A stretch of 64,000 nt of DNA from Streptomyces vilmorinianum (GTDB taxonomy: Bacteria; Actinomycetota; Actinomycetes; Streptomycetales; Streptomycetaceae). Location: the NCBI RefSeq assembly GCF_005517195.1, contig NZ_CP040244.1:1010001-1074000 (forward strand), read 5' to 3'. This document shows, in pieces, positions 48,164-56,806 of the stretch. Both the position numbers and the translations under genes were made by a program. The notes below the pieces were generated by a model. The model did not search any database. It was not told the DNA's origin and worked only from the letters and a program-made list of their open reading frames with translations. How positions within the stretch are numbered: the stretch's first letter is position 1; every line of letters begins with the position of its first letter.

Positions 48164-49081
48164 ATGCGCGCTCAGTTCGTGCTCTCCGAGATCGGCGTCG
48201 GCCTCCGGCGCAATCTCACGATGACCTTCGCCGTCATCGTCTCCGTGGCCCTCTCGCTCGCCCTCTTCGGCGGCGCGCTGCTCATGCGCGAGCAGGTCAG
48301 CACGATGAAGGACTACTGGTACGACAAGGTCAACGTCTCCATCTTCCTCTGCAACAAGAACGACGCGGCCACCTCGGCCAAGTGCGCCAAGGGCGCGGTG
48401 ACCGCGCAGCAGAAGGAACAGATCCAGGCCGATCTGAAGAAGATGGACATCGTGGAGAACGTCCTCCACGAGTCCACCGACGAGGCCTACAAGCACTACA
48501 AGGAGCAGTACGGCGACACCGCCATCGCCTCGGTCGTCACGCCCGACCAGATGCAGGAGTCGTTCCGGGTCAAGCTCAAGGACCCGGAGAAGTACAAGGT
48601 CGTCGCCACCGCCTTCGCCGGGCGGGACGGGGTGGAGTCAGTCCAGGACCAGCGAGGCATCCTGCAGAACCTCTTCGACCTGATGAACGGCATGAACGTC
48701 GCCGCCCTCGGCGTCATGGGGCTGATGCTGATCATCGCGCTGATGCTGATCGTCAACACCGTGCGCGTCTCCGCCTTCAGCCGGCGGCGCGAGACCGGCA
48801 TCATGCGCCTGGTCGGCGCCTCCAGCTTCTACATCCAGATGCCGTTCATCATGGAGGCCGCCTTCGCCGGTCTCCTGGGCGGAGCCGTCGCCTGCATCAT
48901 GCTTCTGGTCGGCCGGTACTTCCTGATCGACCACGGCATCGCCCTCGCCGACAAGATGCAGCTCGTGAACTTCATCGGCTGGGACGCCGTCCTCGCCAAG
49001 CTGCCGCTCGTCCTCGCCATCGGCCTGCTGATGCCGGCTCTTGCCGCCTTCGTGGCGCTGCGCAAGTACCTGAAGGTGTGA
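48164..49081 (+). CDS. ftsX: FtsX, cell division membrane protein
   Basis: A 305-residue membrane protein. One N-terminal membrane segment lies near 21-43 (TMTFAVIVSVALSLALFGGALL). A ~130-residue extracytoplasmic domain follows that contacts cell-wall hydrolases; here it has a Cys pair (CNKNDAATSAKC). Three C-terminal segments follow (ALGVMGLMLIIALMLIVNTVRV; MEAAFAGLLGGAVACIMLLVGRY; LVLAIGLLMPALAAFVALRKYL). FtsEX controls cell separation and in Streptomyces likely sporulation septation. AGGGGAT precedes the ATG. Confidence 0.96.
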   Translation: MRAQFVLSEIGVGLRRNLTMTFAVIVSVALSLALFGGALLMREQVSTMKDYWYDKVNVSIFLCNKNDAATSAKCAKGAVTAQQKEQIQADLKKMDIVENVLHESTDEAYKHYKEQYGDTAIASVVTPDQMQESFRVKLKDPEKYKVVATAFAGRDGVESVQDQRGILQNLFDLMNGMNVAALGVMGLMLIIALMLIVNTVRVSAFSRRRETGIMRLVGASSFYIQMPFIMEAAFAGLLGGAVACIMLLVGRYFLIDHGIALADKMQLVNFIGWDAVLAKLPLVLAIGLLMPALAAFVALRKYLKV

Positions 49082-49159
49082 GAAGAGACCTCTGACAGTG
49101 GATGGCGTCGTACGGACAACCTCCGTACGGCGCCCTTCGCTTGTCCTAGAGTGCATGCC

Positions 49160-50353
49160 ATGCCGGTCGGCTCCGAGTTCTGTCTCCGGCCCCGCGGAGT
49201 CCTCCGTGGGGCCGCTTTGACGATGGTCTTCGCCGGGGTGCTCGCCACGGCCGCGGCCACCGGCGCCCTGCCCCGGCAGGAGCCGGAGACGTCGAGGACC
49301 GTACGGGCCGTTCCCTCGCGGGCGGACGCCGACCAGGGCACCGTCGACCCGTCCGCACTCGCCCGCGCCGCGTCCGAGGCGATGGCCGACGGCAAGTCGG
49401 GCAAGAAGGCCGCCGAGGAGTTCGTCAGCCGCAGCGGCGACCGCTGGGGCGCGGTCTACGGCGCGGCGGAGTACGAGGAGTTCGAGCGGGCCCTCGACGG
49501 CTCGTACACCGGGGTCGGCATCTCCGCCCGCAAGGCGGGGAAGGGGCGCATCGAGATCAGCCGCGTCCAGGCCGGCGGACCCGCCGCACGGGCCGGGCTG
49601 CGGGCCGGCGACCGCCTCGTCACCGTCGACGGCCGCCCCGTCGGCGCGCTCTCCGTCTCCGAGGCCGTCTCCCTGCTGCGCGGCGACGGCGTCCCCGGCT
49701 CCACCGTCACCCTCGGCGTCGAGCGCGGCCGCTCCGCCTGGACCGAGACCCTGAGCCGGGCCCGGCTCGCCACCGAGGACGTCACCGTGCGGCGCCTGGA
49801 CGACCGGACGGTGCTGATCAGGGTGGCCGCCTTCACCAAGGGCGTGGGGGAGCGGGTACGGGAGGCGGTACGGTCCGCCCCGGCCGGCGCCGGAGTCCTC
49901 CTGGACCTGCGGGGCAACGCGGGCGGCCTGGTCACCGAGGCCGCCGTCACCGCCTCGGCCTTCCTCGACGGCGGTCTGGTCGCCACGTACGACGTCGACG
50001 GCGAGCAGCGGGCCCTGTACGCCCAGAGCGGCGGGGACACCGTCCGGCCCGTGGTGGCGCTGGTCGACGGGGGCACGATGAGCGCCGCCGAGCTTCTGAC
50101 CGGCGCCCTGCAGGACCGCGGCCGGGCGGTCACCGTCGGCTCACGCACCTTCGGCAAGGGCTCGGTGCAGATGCCGAGCACCCTCCCGGACGGCTCCGTG
50201 GCCGAGCTCACCGTCGGTCACTACCGCACCCCCGCCGGTCACGGCGTCGACGGCCAGGGCATCACCCCCGACCTGGACGTCGGCGACGCCACGGGCGCGC
50301 GGGCCGAGGAACGGGCGAGAACGGTATTGAGTGGCCTCGGAGGGGGCTCGTAG
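49160..50353 (+). CDS. S41 family C-terminal processing peptidase
   Basis: A 397-residue secreted peptidase. An N-terminal signal or anchor (VLRGAALTMVFAGVLATAAATG) precedes a PDZ domain (residues ~110-195; GVGISARKAGKGRIEISRVQAGGPAARAGLRAGDRLVTVDG). The peptidase core follows with catalytic Ser308 (GGTMSAAELLTGALQD) and Lys333 (TFGKGSVQ). It is encoded directly after ftsX and before smpB. Relatives such as CtpA cut proteins in the envelope; a link to FtsEX-controlled wall hydrolases is inference. The ATG at 49160 is preferred over a GTG 3 codons earlier. Confidence 0.93.
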   Translation: MPVGSEFCLRPRGVLRGAALTMVFAGVLATAAATGALPRQEPETSRTVRAVPSRADADQGTVDPSALARAASEAMADGKSGKKAAEEFVSRSGDRWGAVYGAAEYEEFERALDGSYTGVGISARKAGKGRIEISRVQAGGPAARAGLRAGDRLVTVDGRPVGALSVSEAVSLLRGDGVPGSTVTLGVERGRSAWTETLSRARLATEDVTVRRLDDRTVLIRVAAFTKGVGERVREAVRSAPAGAGVLLDLRGNAGGLVTEAAVTASAFLDGGLVATYDVDGEQRALYAQSGGDTVRPVVALVDGGTMSAAELLTGALQDRGRAVTVGSRTFGKGSVQMPSTLPDGSVAELTVGHYRTPAGHGVDGQGITPDLDVGDATGARAEERARTVLSGLGGGS

Positions 50354-50371
50354 TGCGAAAATGGCCGCACT

Positions 50372-50911
50372 ATGGCAAAGGGACTCGTGAACGTGCAGGG
50401 CAAGCCTGCGAAGAAGAAGGACCCGGAGAAGGGCCCTGAGCGCAAGATCATCGCGCAGAACAAGAAGGCGCGCCACGACTACCACATCATCGACACCTAC
50501 GAGTGCGGTGTGGTGCTCATGGGCACCGAGGTGAAGTCGCTCCGGATGGGCCGGGCGTCGCTGGTCGACGGCTTCGTCCAGATCGACGGGCACGAGGCGT
50601 GGCTGCACAACGTCCACATCCCGGAGTACCTCCAGGGCAGCTGGACCAACCACCACGCGAAGCGGAAGCGCAAGCTGCTCCTGCACCGCGCCGAGATCGA
50701 CAAGCTGGAGGCGAAGTCCCAGGAGACGGGTCACACGATCGTGCCCCTCGCGCTCTACTTCCTGAAGGGCCGCGTCAAGGTCGAGATCGCGCTCGCCAAG
50801 GGCAAGAAGGAGTACGACAAGCGGCAGACGCTGCGCGAGAAGCAGGACACGCGGGAGACGAACCGGGCGATCGCGGCGGCGAAGCGGCGCCAGCGGGCCG
50901 CGGCCCTCTAA
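50372..50911 (+). CDS. smpB: SmpB, tmRNA-binding protein
   Basis: A 179-residue SmpB. It has an extra Lys-rich N terminus (about 20 residues) and then the conserved core starting [34 protein letters not shown]. The basic tail reads KREYD-like [29 protein letters not shown]. It binds the tRNA-like domain of tmRNA and rescues stalled ribosomes. The tmRNA gene begins 81 bases downstream on the same strand, the classic arrangement. Confidence 0.98.
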   Translation: MAKGLVNVQGKPAKKKDPEKGPERKIIAQNKKARHDYHIIDTYECGVVLMGTEVKSLRMGRASLVDGFVQIDGHEAWLHNVHIPEYLQGSWTNHHAKRKRKLLLHRAEIDKLEAKSQETGHTIVPLALYFLKGRVKVEIALAKGKKEYDKRQTLREKQDTRETNRAIAAAKRRQRAAAL

Positions 50912-50991
50912 TACGCTGGCAACCGTACGCGGTCGTCACGTACCATGGGTCCTGCACCTCACAGCGGGTGCGACCTTTGAAAAAACAACAT

Positions 50992-51380
50992 GGGGATGAT
51001 CGGTTTCGACAGCGGATGTCGAAGCAGGGGAAGCGTGTCGAGGAAGCGGCAATGATCTCGTAAACCATATGTCGCAACCAATAATCGCCAACTCCAAGAG
51101 CGATAACTCCCGCTTCGCCCTCGCTGCCTAATTTAGGTATCGAGCAGAAGCCTCTGTGAGGAGCGTCAGCCCGGGGATGGTCCCGACCCGGATCCTGGCG
51201 TCATTCAGGGATCTAAACCTCTAGCCCCGGTCACGGGGGCCTGAGGGAAATCAAACAGTGACTGAGCCCGTCGGAGACTTGTCCGCGTGATCTCCGGGGC
51301 TGAGAAACTCGTAGCGGACTGCACACGGAGAAGCCCTGATTCTGCACCGTTGGACGCGGGTTCGATTCCCGCCATCTCCA
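50992..51380 (+). ncRNA. ssrA: tmRNA (ssrA)
   Basis: A 389-base tmRNA gene. The 5' end GGGGATGATCGGTTTCGACAG and 3' end GGTTCGATTCCCGCCATCTCC pair as an acceptor stem, GGGGATG with CATCTCC (one G-T wobble). The discriminator A at 51380 is followed by CTC, not CCA, so CCA is added after transcription. The tag frame starts at GCC 51087 and reads ANSKSDNSRFALAA, ending at TAA 51129-51131. It tags nascent chains for proteolysis and works with SmpB upstream. Confidence 0.97.
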
Positions 51381-51399
51381 CTCATCCCATGTGGGCACA

Positions 51400-51434
51400 G
51401 GCCCGGCAGTCGTCACGACGACCGCCGGGCCTTT
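51400..51434 (+). terminator. Terminator after tmRNA
   Basis: GGCCCGGC (51400-51407) pairs with GCCGGGCC (51424-51431), followed by TTT. The loop contains a smaller GTCGT/ACGAC stem. It begins 19 bases after the tmRNA end. Confidence 0.9.
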
Positions 51435-51537
51435 GTCATGCCGGACGCGGGGTGTGCGCGCTCTTGTCGACTTGGTCTGGACCTGCCACGCTGCCGGGGC
51501 CGCCCCCCCTGATCTCACGGCATCCACGGAGGTACCT

Positions 51538-52614
51538 ATGCGCCACAGACCGCTCGCGGTCCTCCTCATGCTCTTCGCCCTCCTCGTCCCCACCACCACG
51601 CCCGCCGTCGCGGCCGCCCCCGTCCAGGTCTACGGGGCCTGGCACTGCGGCGACGACTACTGCACCTGGGGCACCGTCCGCAGCGTCGCCGAATTCGACT
51701 CCAAGAACCACTGGCTGATCGACCGCGGCGACGGCCGGCCCTCCGTCAACCTGGTCGTCCTCAGCTTCGTCGAGCCGCAGAAACTGCTCCGCCGCACCAC
51801 CGACGCGACGACCGCGGGCGGCGTGCCCGTCGGCATGAACCGCGACATCGTCCAGTACTTCACCTCCCGCGGGATCCGCGTGATGCTCTCCATCGGCGGC
51901 ATCACGTACACCGACGAGTGGGACGCGGCCCTCGCCGAGAACGCCACCCAGCTCGGCCTCAACGCCGCCGCGGTCGCCACCGAGCTCGGCGTCGGCATCG
52001 AGATCGACTACGAGCAGAACACCGACCCGAACCTGGCCGGGCTGCAGGCCTTCATCGACGCCTACCGCTCCGTGCACCCCTACGACGCCTCCGGTACGAA
52101 ACCGGCCGCGCGCCTGACCATCGACACCGCGGCCGGCGACCGCTGGCTGATCGGCATCAACCGCAAGGCCACCGCCGACTGGCTGCGCACGGACAACCCC
52201 GTGCTCGACTACGCCAACGCGATGGTGACCGCCCGCCCCACCTCGGCGAGCTCCCACATCGCCAACTGGCAGGAACACATCGACGGCAAGTCGCAGTACT
52301 CGCCGCCGGTCCTCCCGCTCGCACCCGCCAAGTTCACCGCGGGGCTGTACATCGCGTACGGACGCAGCCCGCTTCCCGAGTGCACCGACTTCGCGAACTC
52401 GCTGCAGAAGGCGACCGGCGACTGGGTCCGCAACGCCGCGCCGAACGGGGCCGGTTCGACGCCGGGGCTGCTCGGCTACATGTTCTGGGCCGCCGAGAAG
52501 CCCTCGACGCGCGGCCTCGGGACGCAGCCGCCGAACGGCTGCGAGGGCGGGGTCGGCGCGGGCGCGACCTCGTACGGGGTCCAGGTGCCGATGGGGCCCC
52601 TGCGGCAGAGCTAG
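51538..52614 (+). CDS. Secreted glycoside hydrolase family 18-like protein
   Basis: A 358-residue secreted protein. A signal peptide of about 26 residues ends VAAAP. The GH18-like barrel holds VMLSIGGITY and the catalytic strand GVGIEIDYEQN, with catalytic Glu159 and Asp157 kept. The first Asp of DxxDxDxE is Val and the second is Glu, so it is a variant site. GH18 enzymes cut chitin or related beta-GlcNAc polymers; the altered motif may reflect an endo-GlcNAcase or another glycan. GGAGG precedes the ATG. It overlaps the opposing MFS gene at the stop codons (CTAG). Confidence 0.86.
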   Translation: MRHRPLAVLLMLFALLVPTTTPAVAAAPVQVYGAWHCGDDYCTWGTVRSVAEFDSKNHWLIDRGDGRPSVNLVVLSFVEPQKLLRRTTDATTAGGVPVGMNRDIVQYFTSRGIRVMLSIGGITYTDEWDAALAENATQLGLNAAAVATELGVGIEIDYEQNTDPNLAGLQAFIDAYRSVHPYDASGTKPAARLTIDTAAGDRWLIGINRKATADWLRTDNPVLDYANAMVTARPTSASSHIANWQEHIDGKSQYSPPVLPLAPAKFTAGLYIAYGRSPLPECTDFANSLQKATGDWVRNAAPNGAGSTPGLLGYMFWAAEKPSTRGLGTQPPNGCEGGVGAGATSYGVQVPMGPLRQS

Positions 52615-53891
52615 CAGGGCCTCGTCCAGCCGGCGCGGCGGCCCACCCGGGGCGCCGCGCACAGGCCGAACGCCAGGGCGGCCGCGGCTGTCGGGACCAG
52701 GAAGGCGTACGTCGTCGCCGGGGCGTGCTCGGCAGCCCAGCCGCCGCCCGCCGAACCGGCCGCGATGCCGCCGAGGAGGGCGGTCACCGCGAGCGTCATG
52801 CCCTCGTTGAGCCGCCCCGCCGGGGTCATGCGCTGGACCAGGCTCATGCCGGTGACCATCGTCGGGGCGGTCGCCATGCCCGCCACGAGCAGGCCGCCCG
52901 CGAGGGCGAGCAGGGAGCCGGTCGACGCCCCGAGGAGCGGCAGCGTCATCAGTACGGTCATCGCCGCGAGGCAGGTGCTCAGCCGGGCTCTGCGCCCCGC
53001 GCGGCCGTAGAGGAGGCCGGCGGCGCAGGAGCCGGCGGCCTGCAGAGCGAGGACCGGACCGGCGAGCGGGCCGTCGACATGGGCGAGGGTGACGACCTCC
53101 ATCGCGCCGAAGACGGCGCCCGTGGCAAGGAAGACCCCGAGCAGGGGCGCCATGCCGGGGGCGCGCAGCAGGGAGCCGGGCGCGGAGGTGGAGCGGGGCG
53201 CCACCGGGGGTTCGGTGGAGCGCTGGGCCGCGAAGATCAGGACCCCGCCGAGCAGCAGGGCCGCGCCGGCCAGGGTGCCGGCCTCCGGGAACAGCGCCGA
53301 GCAGAGGACGGCGGCGAGCACCGGGCCGATCATGAAGCAGAGCTCGTCGACGGCCTGCTCGAAGGCGTTGGCGGTGTGCAGCGCCGCCGGGTCGCCCCGG
53401 TGGAGGTGGGCCCAGCGGGCGCGGGACATGCCTCCGGTGTTGGGCGTCGTGGCCGTCGCCGCGTACGCCACGAAGAGGGTCCAGGCCGGCGCCTCGTGGT
53501 GCACGCACAGCAGCAGGGCGAGCGAGCCGAGCACGGCCGCCGCGGTCGCGGGGACCGCGATCCGGGCCTGCCCGTACCGGTCGACGAGCCGCGCCGTCCA
53601 GGGCGCGACGAGGGCCGTGGCCGCGAGCCCGGTGGCGGTGACCGCGCCCGCCAGGGCGTACGAGCCGTACGATCCCGCGATCATGATCACCGCGCTGACG
53701 CTGAACATGCCCATCGGCAGGCGCGCGACGAGGTTCCCGAGGGTGAAGGCGCGGGCGCCGGGGGTGGCGAAGAGGCGGACGTAGGGGTTGGAGGGGGCGG
53801 AGGTGGGGGCGGGGGCGGTGGTGCGCCGTTCGCGGTAGCGGGGGGCGAGCGTCGGGCCCGCCGGGGTCATCACGAGGTCGTGTCGCGGCAT
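52611..53891 (-). CDS. MFS transporter
   Basis: A 426-residue membrane transporter with about 12 hydrophobic segments (for example GAVTATGLAATALVAPWTARLVDRYG, a motif A-like loop, and AATAAAVLGSLALLLCVHHEAP). The N-terminal ~28 residues are hydrophilic. It resembles drug- or metabolite-efflux MFS proteins; the substrate is unknown. The ATG at 53891 follows GAGGCTTC; a GTG-ATG seven codons later is an alternative. It is divergent from, and probably controlled by, the LysR-family regulator next door. Confidence 0.88.
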   Translation of the reverse strand: MPRHDLVMTPAGPTLAPRYRERRTTAPAPTSAPSNPYVRLFATPGARAFTLGNLVARLPMGMFSVSAVIMIAGSYGSYALAGAVTATGLAATALVAPWTARLVDRYGQARIAVPATAAAVLGSLALLLCVHHEAPAWTLFVAYAATATTPNTGGMSRARWAHLHRGDPAALHTANAFEQAVDELCFMIGPVLAAVLCSALFPEAGTLAGAALLLGGVLIFAAQRSTEPPVAPRSTSAPGSLLRAPGMAPLLGVFLATGAVFGAMEVVTLAHVDGPLAGPVLALQAAGSCAAGLLYGRAGRRARLSTCLAAMTVLMTLPLLGASTGSLLALAGGLLVAGMATAPTMVTGMSLVQRMTPAGRLNEGMTLAVTALLGGIAAGSAGGGWAAEHAPATTYAFLVPTAAAALAFGLCAAPRVGRRAGWTRPC

Positions 53892-53925
53892 GGAAGAAGC
53901 CTCGTGGGAGCGGTGGCAGGCGGTC

Positions 53926-53968
53926 CAACACCTGCTCCGTGGCCATTCACGCGCCTGTGTTGTTGAAT
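53926..53968. promoter_or_regulatory. Inverted repeats in the MFS/LysR divergent promoter
   Basis: The 82-base gap contains CAACAC (53926-53931) facing GTGTTG (53957-53962), and ATTCA (53945-53949) facing TGAAT (53964-53968). Nested inverted repeats of this kind between a LysR gene and its divergent target are the expected operator position. Confidence 0.45.
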
Positions 53969-53973
53969 GCGGG

Positions 53974-54939
53974 GTGGTCACTTCGTACGACATCGAACCT
54001 CGGCTCCTGCGGGCCTTCGCCGCCGTCGCCGACGAGCTGCACTTCACCCGGGCCGCCGCCCGGCTCTATGTCGCTCAGCAGGCGCTCAGCCGCGACATCC
54101 GGCGCCTGGAGCGCGAGCTGGGCACGGAGCTGTTCGTACGGACCACCCGGCAGGTCTCCCTCACGGCGGACGGCGAGCGGCTCCTGCCGTACGCGCGCCG
54201 CGTGCTGGCCGCCTGCGACGAACTCGCCGACGCCTTCCGCGCGGCCGGCCGGCCGCTGCTCGTCGACCTCAACGGCGCCGGCTTCGCCCACGGCCGGGTC
54301 CTGGAGCGGGCGCGCGAACTCGCCCCGGAGCAGGAGCTGATGGCCCGCTACGAGAGCGGACTCACCGGGGCCGCGGCGCAGATCCTCGCCGGCCGGCTCG
54401 ATGTCTCCTTCGGGCGGTACGGGGGACTGGAACCGGCCACGCGGGCGCGGCTCGCCTCGCAGTTCGTACGGTACGAGCCGATGGCGGTGCTACTGCCCGA
54501 GGACCACCCGCTGGCCGATCTGGACACCGTCCCGCTGGCCGCGCTCGCCGGCGAGAGCGTGTACGCGGGCGCGGGCAACGACCGCACCCTCGAGTGGACC
54601 GGTCTGGCCGCCCGCCTGTTCGCGGGGCGGGGCATCGCGGTCGCACCGCCGGCGCCGATGGTGGTGGGGAAGGAGGAGTTCCGCCGGATCATGGCCAAGC
54701 TCCGCACCCCGGCCCTCGCGGTCGTCGACTTCCCGCCGATACCGGGCAGCGTGCTGCGGCCCCTTGTCGACCCCGTGCCGATCTCCCCGGTGAGCATGGT
54801 GTGGCGCAAGGGGCTCCGTCACCCCGGCCTGGACGCGCTGCGCGCGGCGGCGACCGAGATCGGTGAGCGGGAGGGCTGGCTGCGGCGCCCCGAGGGAGCC
54901 TGGCTCCCGGAGGGCGAGCCGGGGATCCCGGCCGGCTGA
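53974..54939 (+). CDS. LysR family transcriptional regulator
   Basis: A 321-residue LysR-type regulator. The N-terminal winged helix is at residues 6-64 (LLRAFAAVADELHFTRAAARLYVAQQALSRDIRRLERELGTELFVRTTRQVSLT). A periplasmic-binding-like effector domain follows. A GTG at 53974 is chosen; it is the start giving the family N terminus. It is divergent from the MFS gene, which it probably regulates. Its stop codon lies inside the first unit of a 23-bp tandem repeat. Confidence 0.9.
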   Translation: MVTSYDIEPRLLRAFAAVADELHFTRAAARLYVAQQALSRDIRRLERELGTELFVRTTRQVSLTADGERLLPYARRVLAACDELADAFRAAGRPLLVDLNGAGFAHGRVLERARELAPEQELMARYESGLTGAAAQILAGRLDVSFGRYGGLEPATRARLASQFVRYEPMAVLLPEDHPLADLDTVPLAALAGESVYAGAGNDRTLEWTGLAARLFAGRGIAVAPPAPMVVGKEEFRRIMAKLRTPALAVVDFPPIPGSVLRPLVDPVPISPVSMVWRKGLRHPGLDALRAAATEIGEREGWLRRPEGAWLPEGEPGIPAG

Positions 54940-55165
54940 GTTCCGGCCCTGGCGCGGGCTGAGCTCCGGCCCCGGCGGGGGCTGAGTTCCGGCCCTGGCG
55001 TGGCCGAGCCTCGGGCTCTGGCGTGGGCTGAGTTCCGGCTCTGGCGTGGGCTGAGTTCCGGACCCTGGCGTGGCCGAGCCTCGGGCTCTGGCGTGGGCTG
55101 AGCTCCGGCCCCGGCGGGGGCTGAGTTCCGGATCCTGGCGTGGCCGAGTCTCCGGCCCCGGCGCG
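54934..55165. repeat. Tandem array of ten 22-24-bp units after the LysR gene
   Basis: About ten head-to-tail units of the form GGCTGAGYTCCGGCYCYGGCG, alternating with the variant GGCCGAGCCTCGGGCTCTGG, run from the LysR stop codon to about 55165. A higher-order unit of roughly 70-94 bases is repeated (variant, standard, standard, variant). The gap (54940-55375) has no gene. Each unit holds the CCGG-type palindromic core. Copy number should vary between strains. Confidence 0.9.
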
Positions 55166-55263
55166 GGACCGAGCCGGGCTGGGCACGGCTCCCGGCGGCT
55201 CGGCTCAGCCCGGCTCCCGCGCCCCGGCGCTCACACCAGGTCTCCGCGCCGGGTGAGAGCAAG

Positions 55264-55279
55264 GTTCCGTACCCGTCAC
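55264..55279 (-). promoter_or_regulatory. Candidate GlnR site upstream of narK
   Basis: Read on the minus strand this is GTGAC-GGGTAC-GGAAC, matching the GTnAC-n6-GaAAC half-site of GlnR, the master regulator of nitrogen genes in Streptomyces. It continues with a weaker CTCAC box 6 bases later. It lies about 97 bases upstream of the narK start. Inference only. Confidence 0.45.
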
Positions 55280-55375
55280 TTCCCGCCACCGGCCTGAAAC
55301 GCCGCCCCCCTAGCGTCTCCGGCAAGAGGTCCAGAGCATCTGGACGCTCAGGACCCGACACCGTGGAGGTACGTG

Positions 55376-56731
55376 ATGGGCGGCCGATGGATCGAACGGT
55401 GGGAGCCGGAGGACGAGACCTTCTGGCGTGAGACAGGGGAGCGGATCGCCCGGCGCAATCTGCTCTTCTCCGTGCTCTCCGAGCACATCGGCTTCTCCAT
55501 CTGGAGCCTGTGGTCGGTCATGGTCCTGTTCATGGGACCGCAGTACGGCGTCGACCCGGCCGGCAAGTTCTTCCTGATCGCGACCGCCACCCTCGTGGGC
55601 TCGGTCATCCGGGTCCCGTACACCTTCGCCGTCGCCCGGTTCGGCGGCCGGAACTGGACCATCGTCAGCGCGCTGCTGCTCCTCCTGCCGACGGGCTTCG
55701 CCTACGCCGTCATGGAGCCGGGCACCTCGTACGGCACGTTCCTGCTGGTGGCCGCGCTCACCGGAGTCGGCGGCGGCAACTTCGCCTCCTCCATGACCAA
55801 CATCAACGCCTTCTTCCCGCTGCGGAAGAAGGGCTGGGCCCTCGGCCTCAACGCCGGCGGCGGCAACATCGGCGTCCCCGTCGTCCAGCTCGTCGGCCTG
55901 CTCGTCATCGGCACCGCCGGGGCCGCGCACCCGCGGATCGTCCTCGGCGTCTACATCCCGTTCATCGTCGTCGCCGCCCTGTGCGCCGCGTTCTTCATGG
56001 ACAACCTCACCCCCGTCAAGAACGACACCGGCGCCGCCAAGGAGGCCGTGAAGGCCGGACACACCTGGATCATGGCCTTCCTCTACATCGGCACCTTCGG
56101 CTCCTTCATCGGCTACAGCTTCGCCTTCGGCCTGGTGCTCCAGACGCAGTTCGGCCGCACCCCGCTCCAGGCGGCCTCGCTCACCTTCATCGGCCCGCTC
56201 CTCGGCTCGCTGATCAGGCCCGTCGGCGGCTCGCTCGCCGACAGGTTCGGCGGCGCGCGCATCACCCTGTGGAACTTCGTCGGCATGGCCGTGGCGACCG
56301 GCGTGGTCATCTACGCCTCCGTCGCCGAGTCGCTCCCCGTCTTCCTGGTCGGCTTCATCGGGCTCTTCGTCCTCACCGGCCTCGGCAACGGCTCCACGTA
56401 CAAGATGATCCCCGCGATCTTCCTCTCGCAGGGGCACCGCAAGGGGCTGTCGGGCGAGGCGGCGGAGTCGTACGGCCGCAGGCTCTCCGGGGCCTCCATG
56501 GGCCTGATCGGCGCGGTGGGCGCGCTCGGCGGCCTCGGGATCAACCTCGCCTTCCGGCAGTCGTTCCAGACCGCAGGCACCGGCACCTCGGCCTTCGTCG
56601 CCTTCCTCGTCTTCTACGCGGCGTGCATCGTCGTGACCTGGGCGGTATACCTTCGCCGGCCGGCTGTGGTGCCGGACACGGCGGAGGGCGCGGAGGAGAA
56701 GAACCCGCAGCTCGGTTACGCCGAGGTGTGA
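55376..56731 (+). CDS. narK: Nitrate/nitrite transporter (NarK, NNP family MFS)
   Basis: A 451-residue MFS protein with about 12 membrane segments. The NNP signature GVGGGNFASSMTNINAFFP is near residues 129-147, with a second signature segment (GLGNGSTYKMIPAIFL) in the C-terminal half. Such proteins move nitrate in and/or nitrite out of the cell. The ATG at 55376 has GGAGG 7 bases upstream; a GTG one codon earlier is less well spaced. It precedes nnaR by 75 bases on the same strand and may be under GlnR and NnaR control. Direction of transport is not decided by sequence. Confidence 0.93.
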   Translation: MGGRWIERWEPEDETFWRETGERIARRNLLFSVLSEHIGFSIWSLWSVMVLFMGPQYGVDPAGKFFLIATATLVGSVIRVPYTFAVARFGGRNWTIVSALLLLLPTGFAYAVMEPGTSYGTFLLVAALTGVGGGNFASSMTNINAFFPLRKKGWALGLNAGGGNIGVPVVQLVGLLVIGTAGAAHPRIVLGVYIPFIVVAALCAAFFMDNLTPVKNDTGAAKEAVKAGHTWIMAFLYIGTFGSFIGYSFAFGLVLQTQFGRTPLQAASLTFIGPLLGSLIRPVGGSLADRFGGARITLWNFVGMAVATGVVIYASVAESLPVFLVGFIGLFVLTGLGNGSTYKMIPAIFLSQGHRKGLSGEAAESYGRRLSGASMGLIGAVGALGGLGINLAFRQSFQTAGTGTSAFVAFLVFYAACIVVTWAVYLRRPAVVPDTAEGAEEKNPQLGYAEV

Positions 56732-56744
56732 TCGGGAGTGGTCC

Positions 56745-56782
56745 GTAACGGCCAGGAAATACCGGCGAACCGAGTCTGTCAC
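56745..56782 (+). promoter_or_regulatory. Candidate GlnR box upstream of nnaR
   Basis: GTAAC-GGCCAG-GAAAT (56745-56760) matches GTnAC-n6-GaAAc in both spacing and sequence. It is followed after 6 bases by GAACC and after 6 more by GTCAC (56778-56782), the spacing of the second half, though those two boxes match poorly. It lies 24-62 bases upstream of the nnaR start. GlnR control of nnaR has been reported in S. coelicolor. Confidence 0.6.
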
Positions 56783-56806
56783 GCATCGCCGTCAGGCTCG
56801 GTCGTC

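Noticed and set aside
52611..52614. CTAG overlap of two converging stop codons as a special signal
   Set aside because: Sharing a CTAG between convergent TAG stops is common by chance and needs no further explanation.
55275..55300. GTCAC ... GAAAC on the plus strand upstream of narK as a GlnR box
   Set aside because: The two boxes are 16 bases apart, which does not fit the GTnAC-n6-GaAAc spacing; the reverse-strand site at 55264-55279 fits better.
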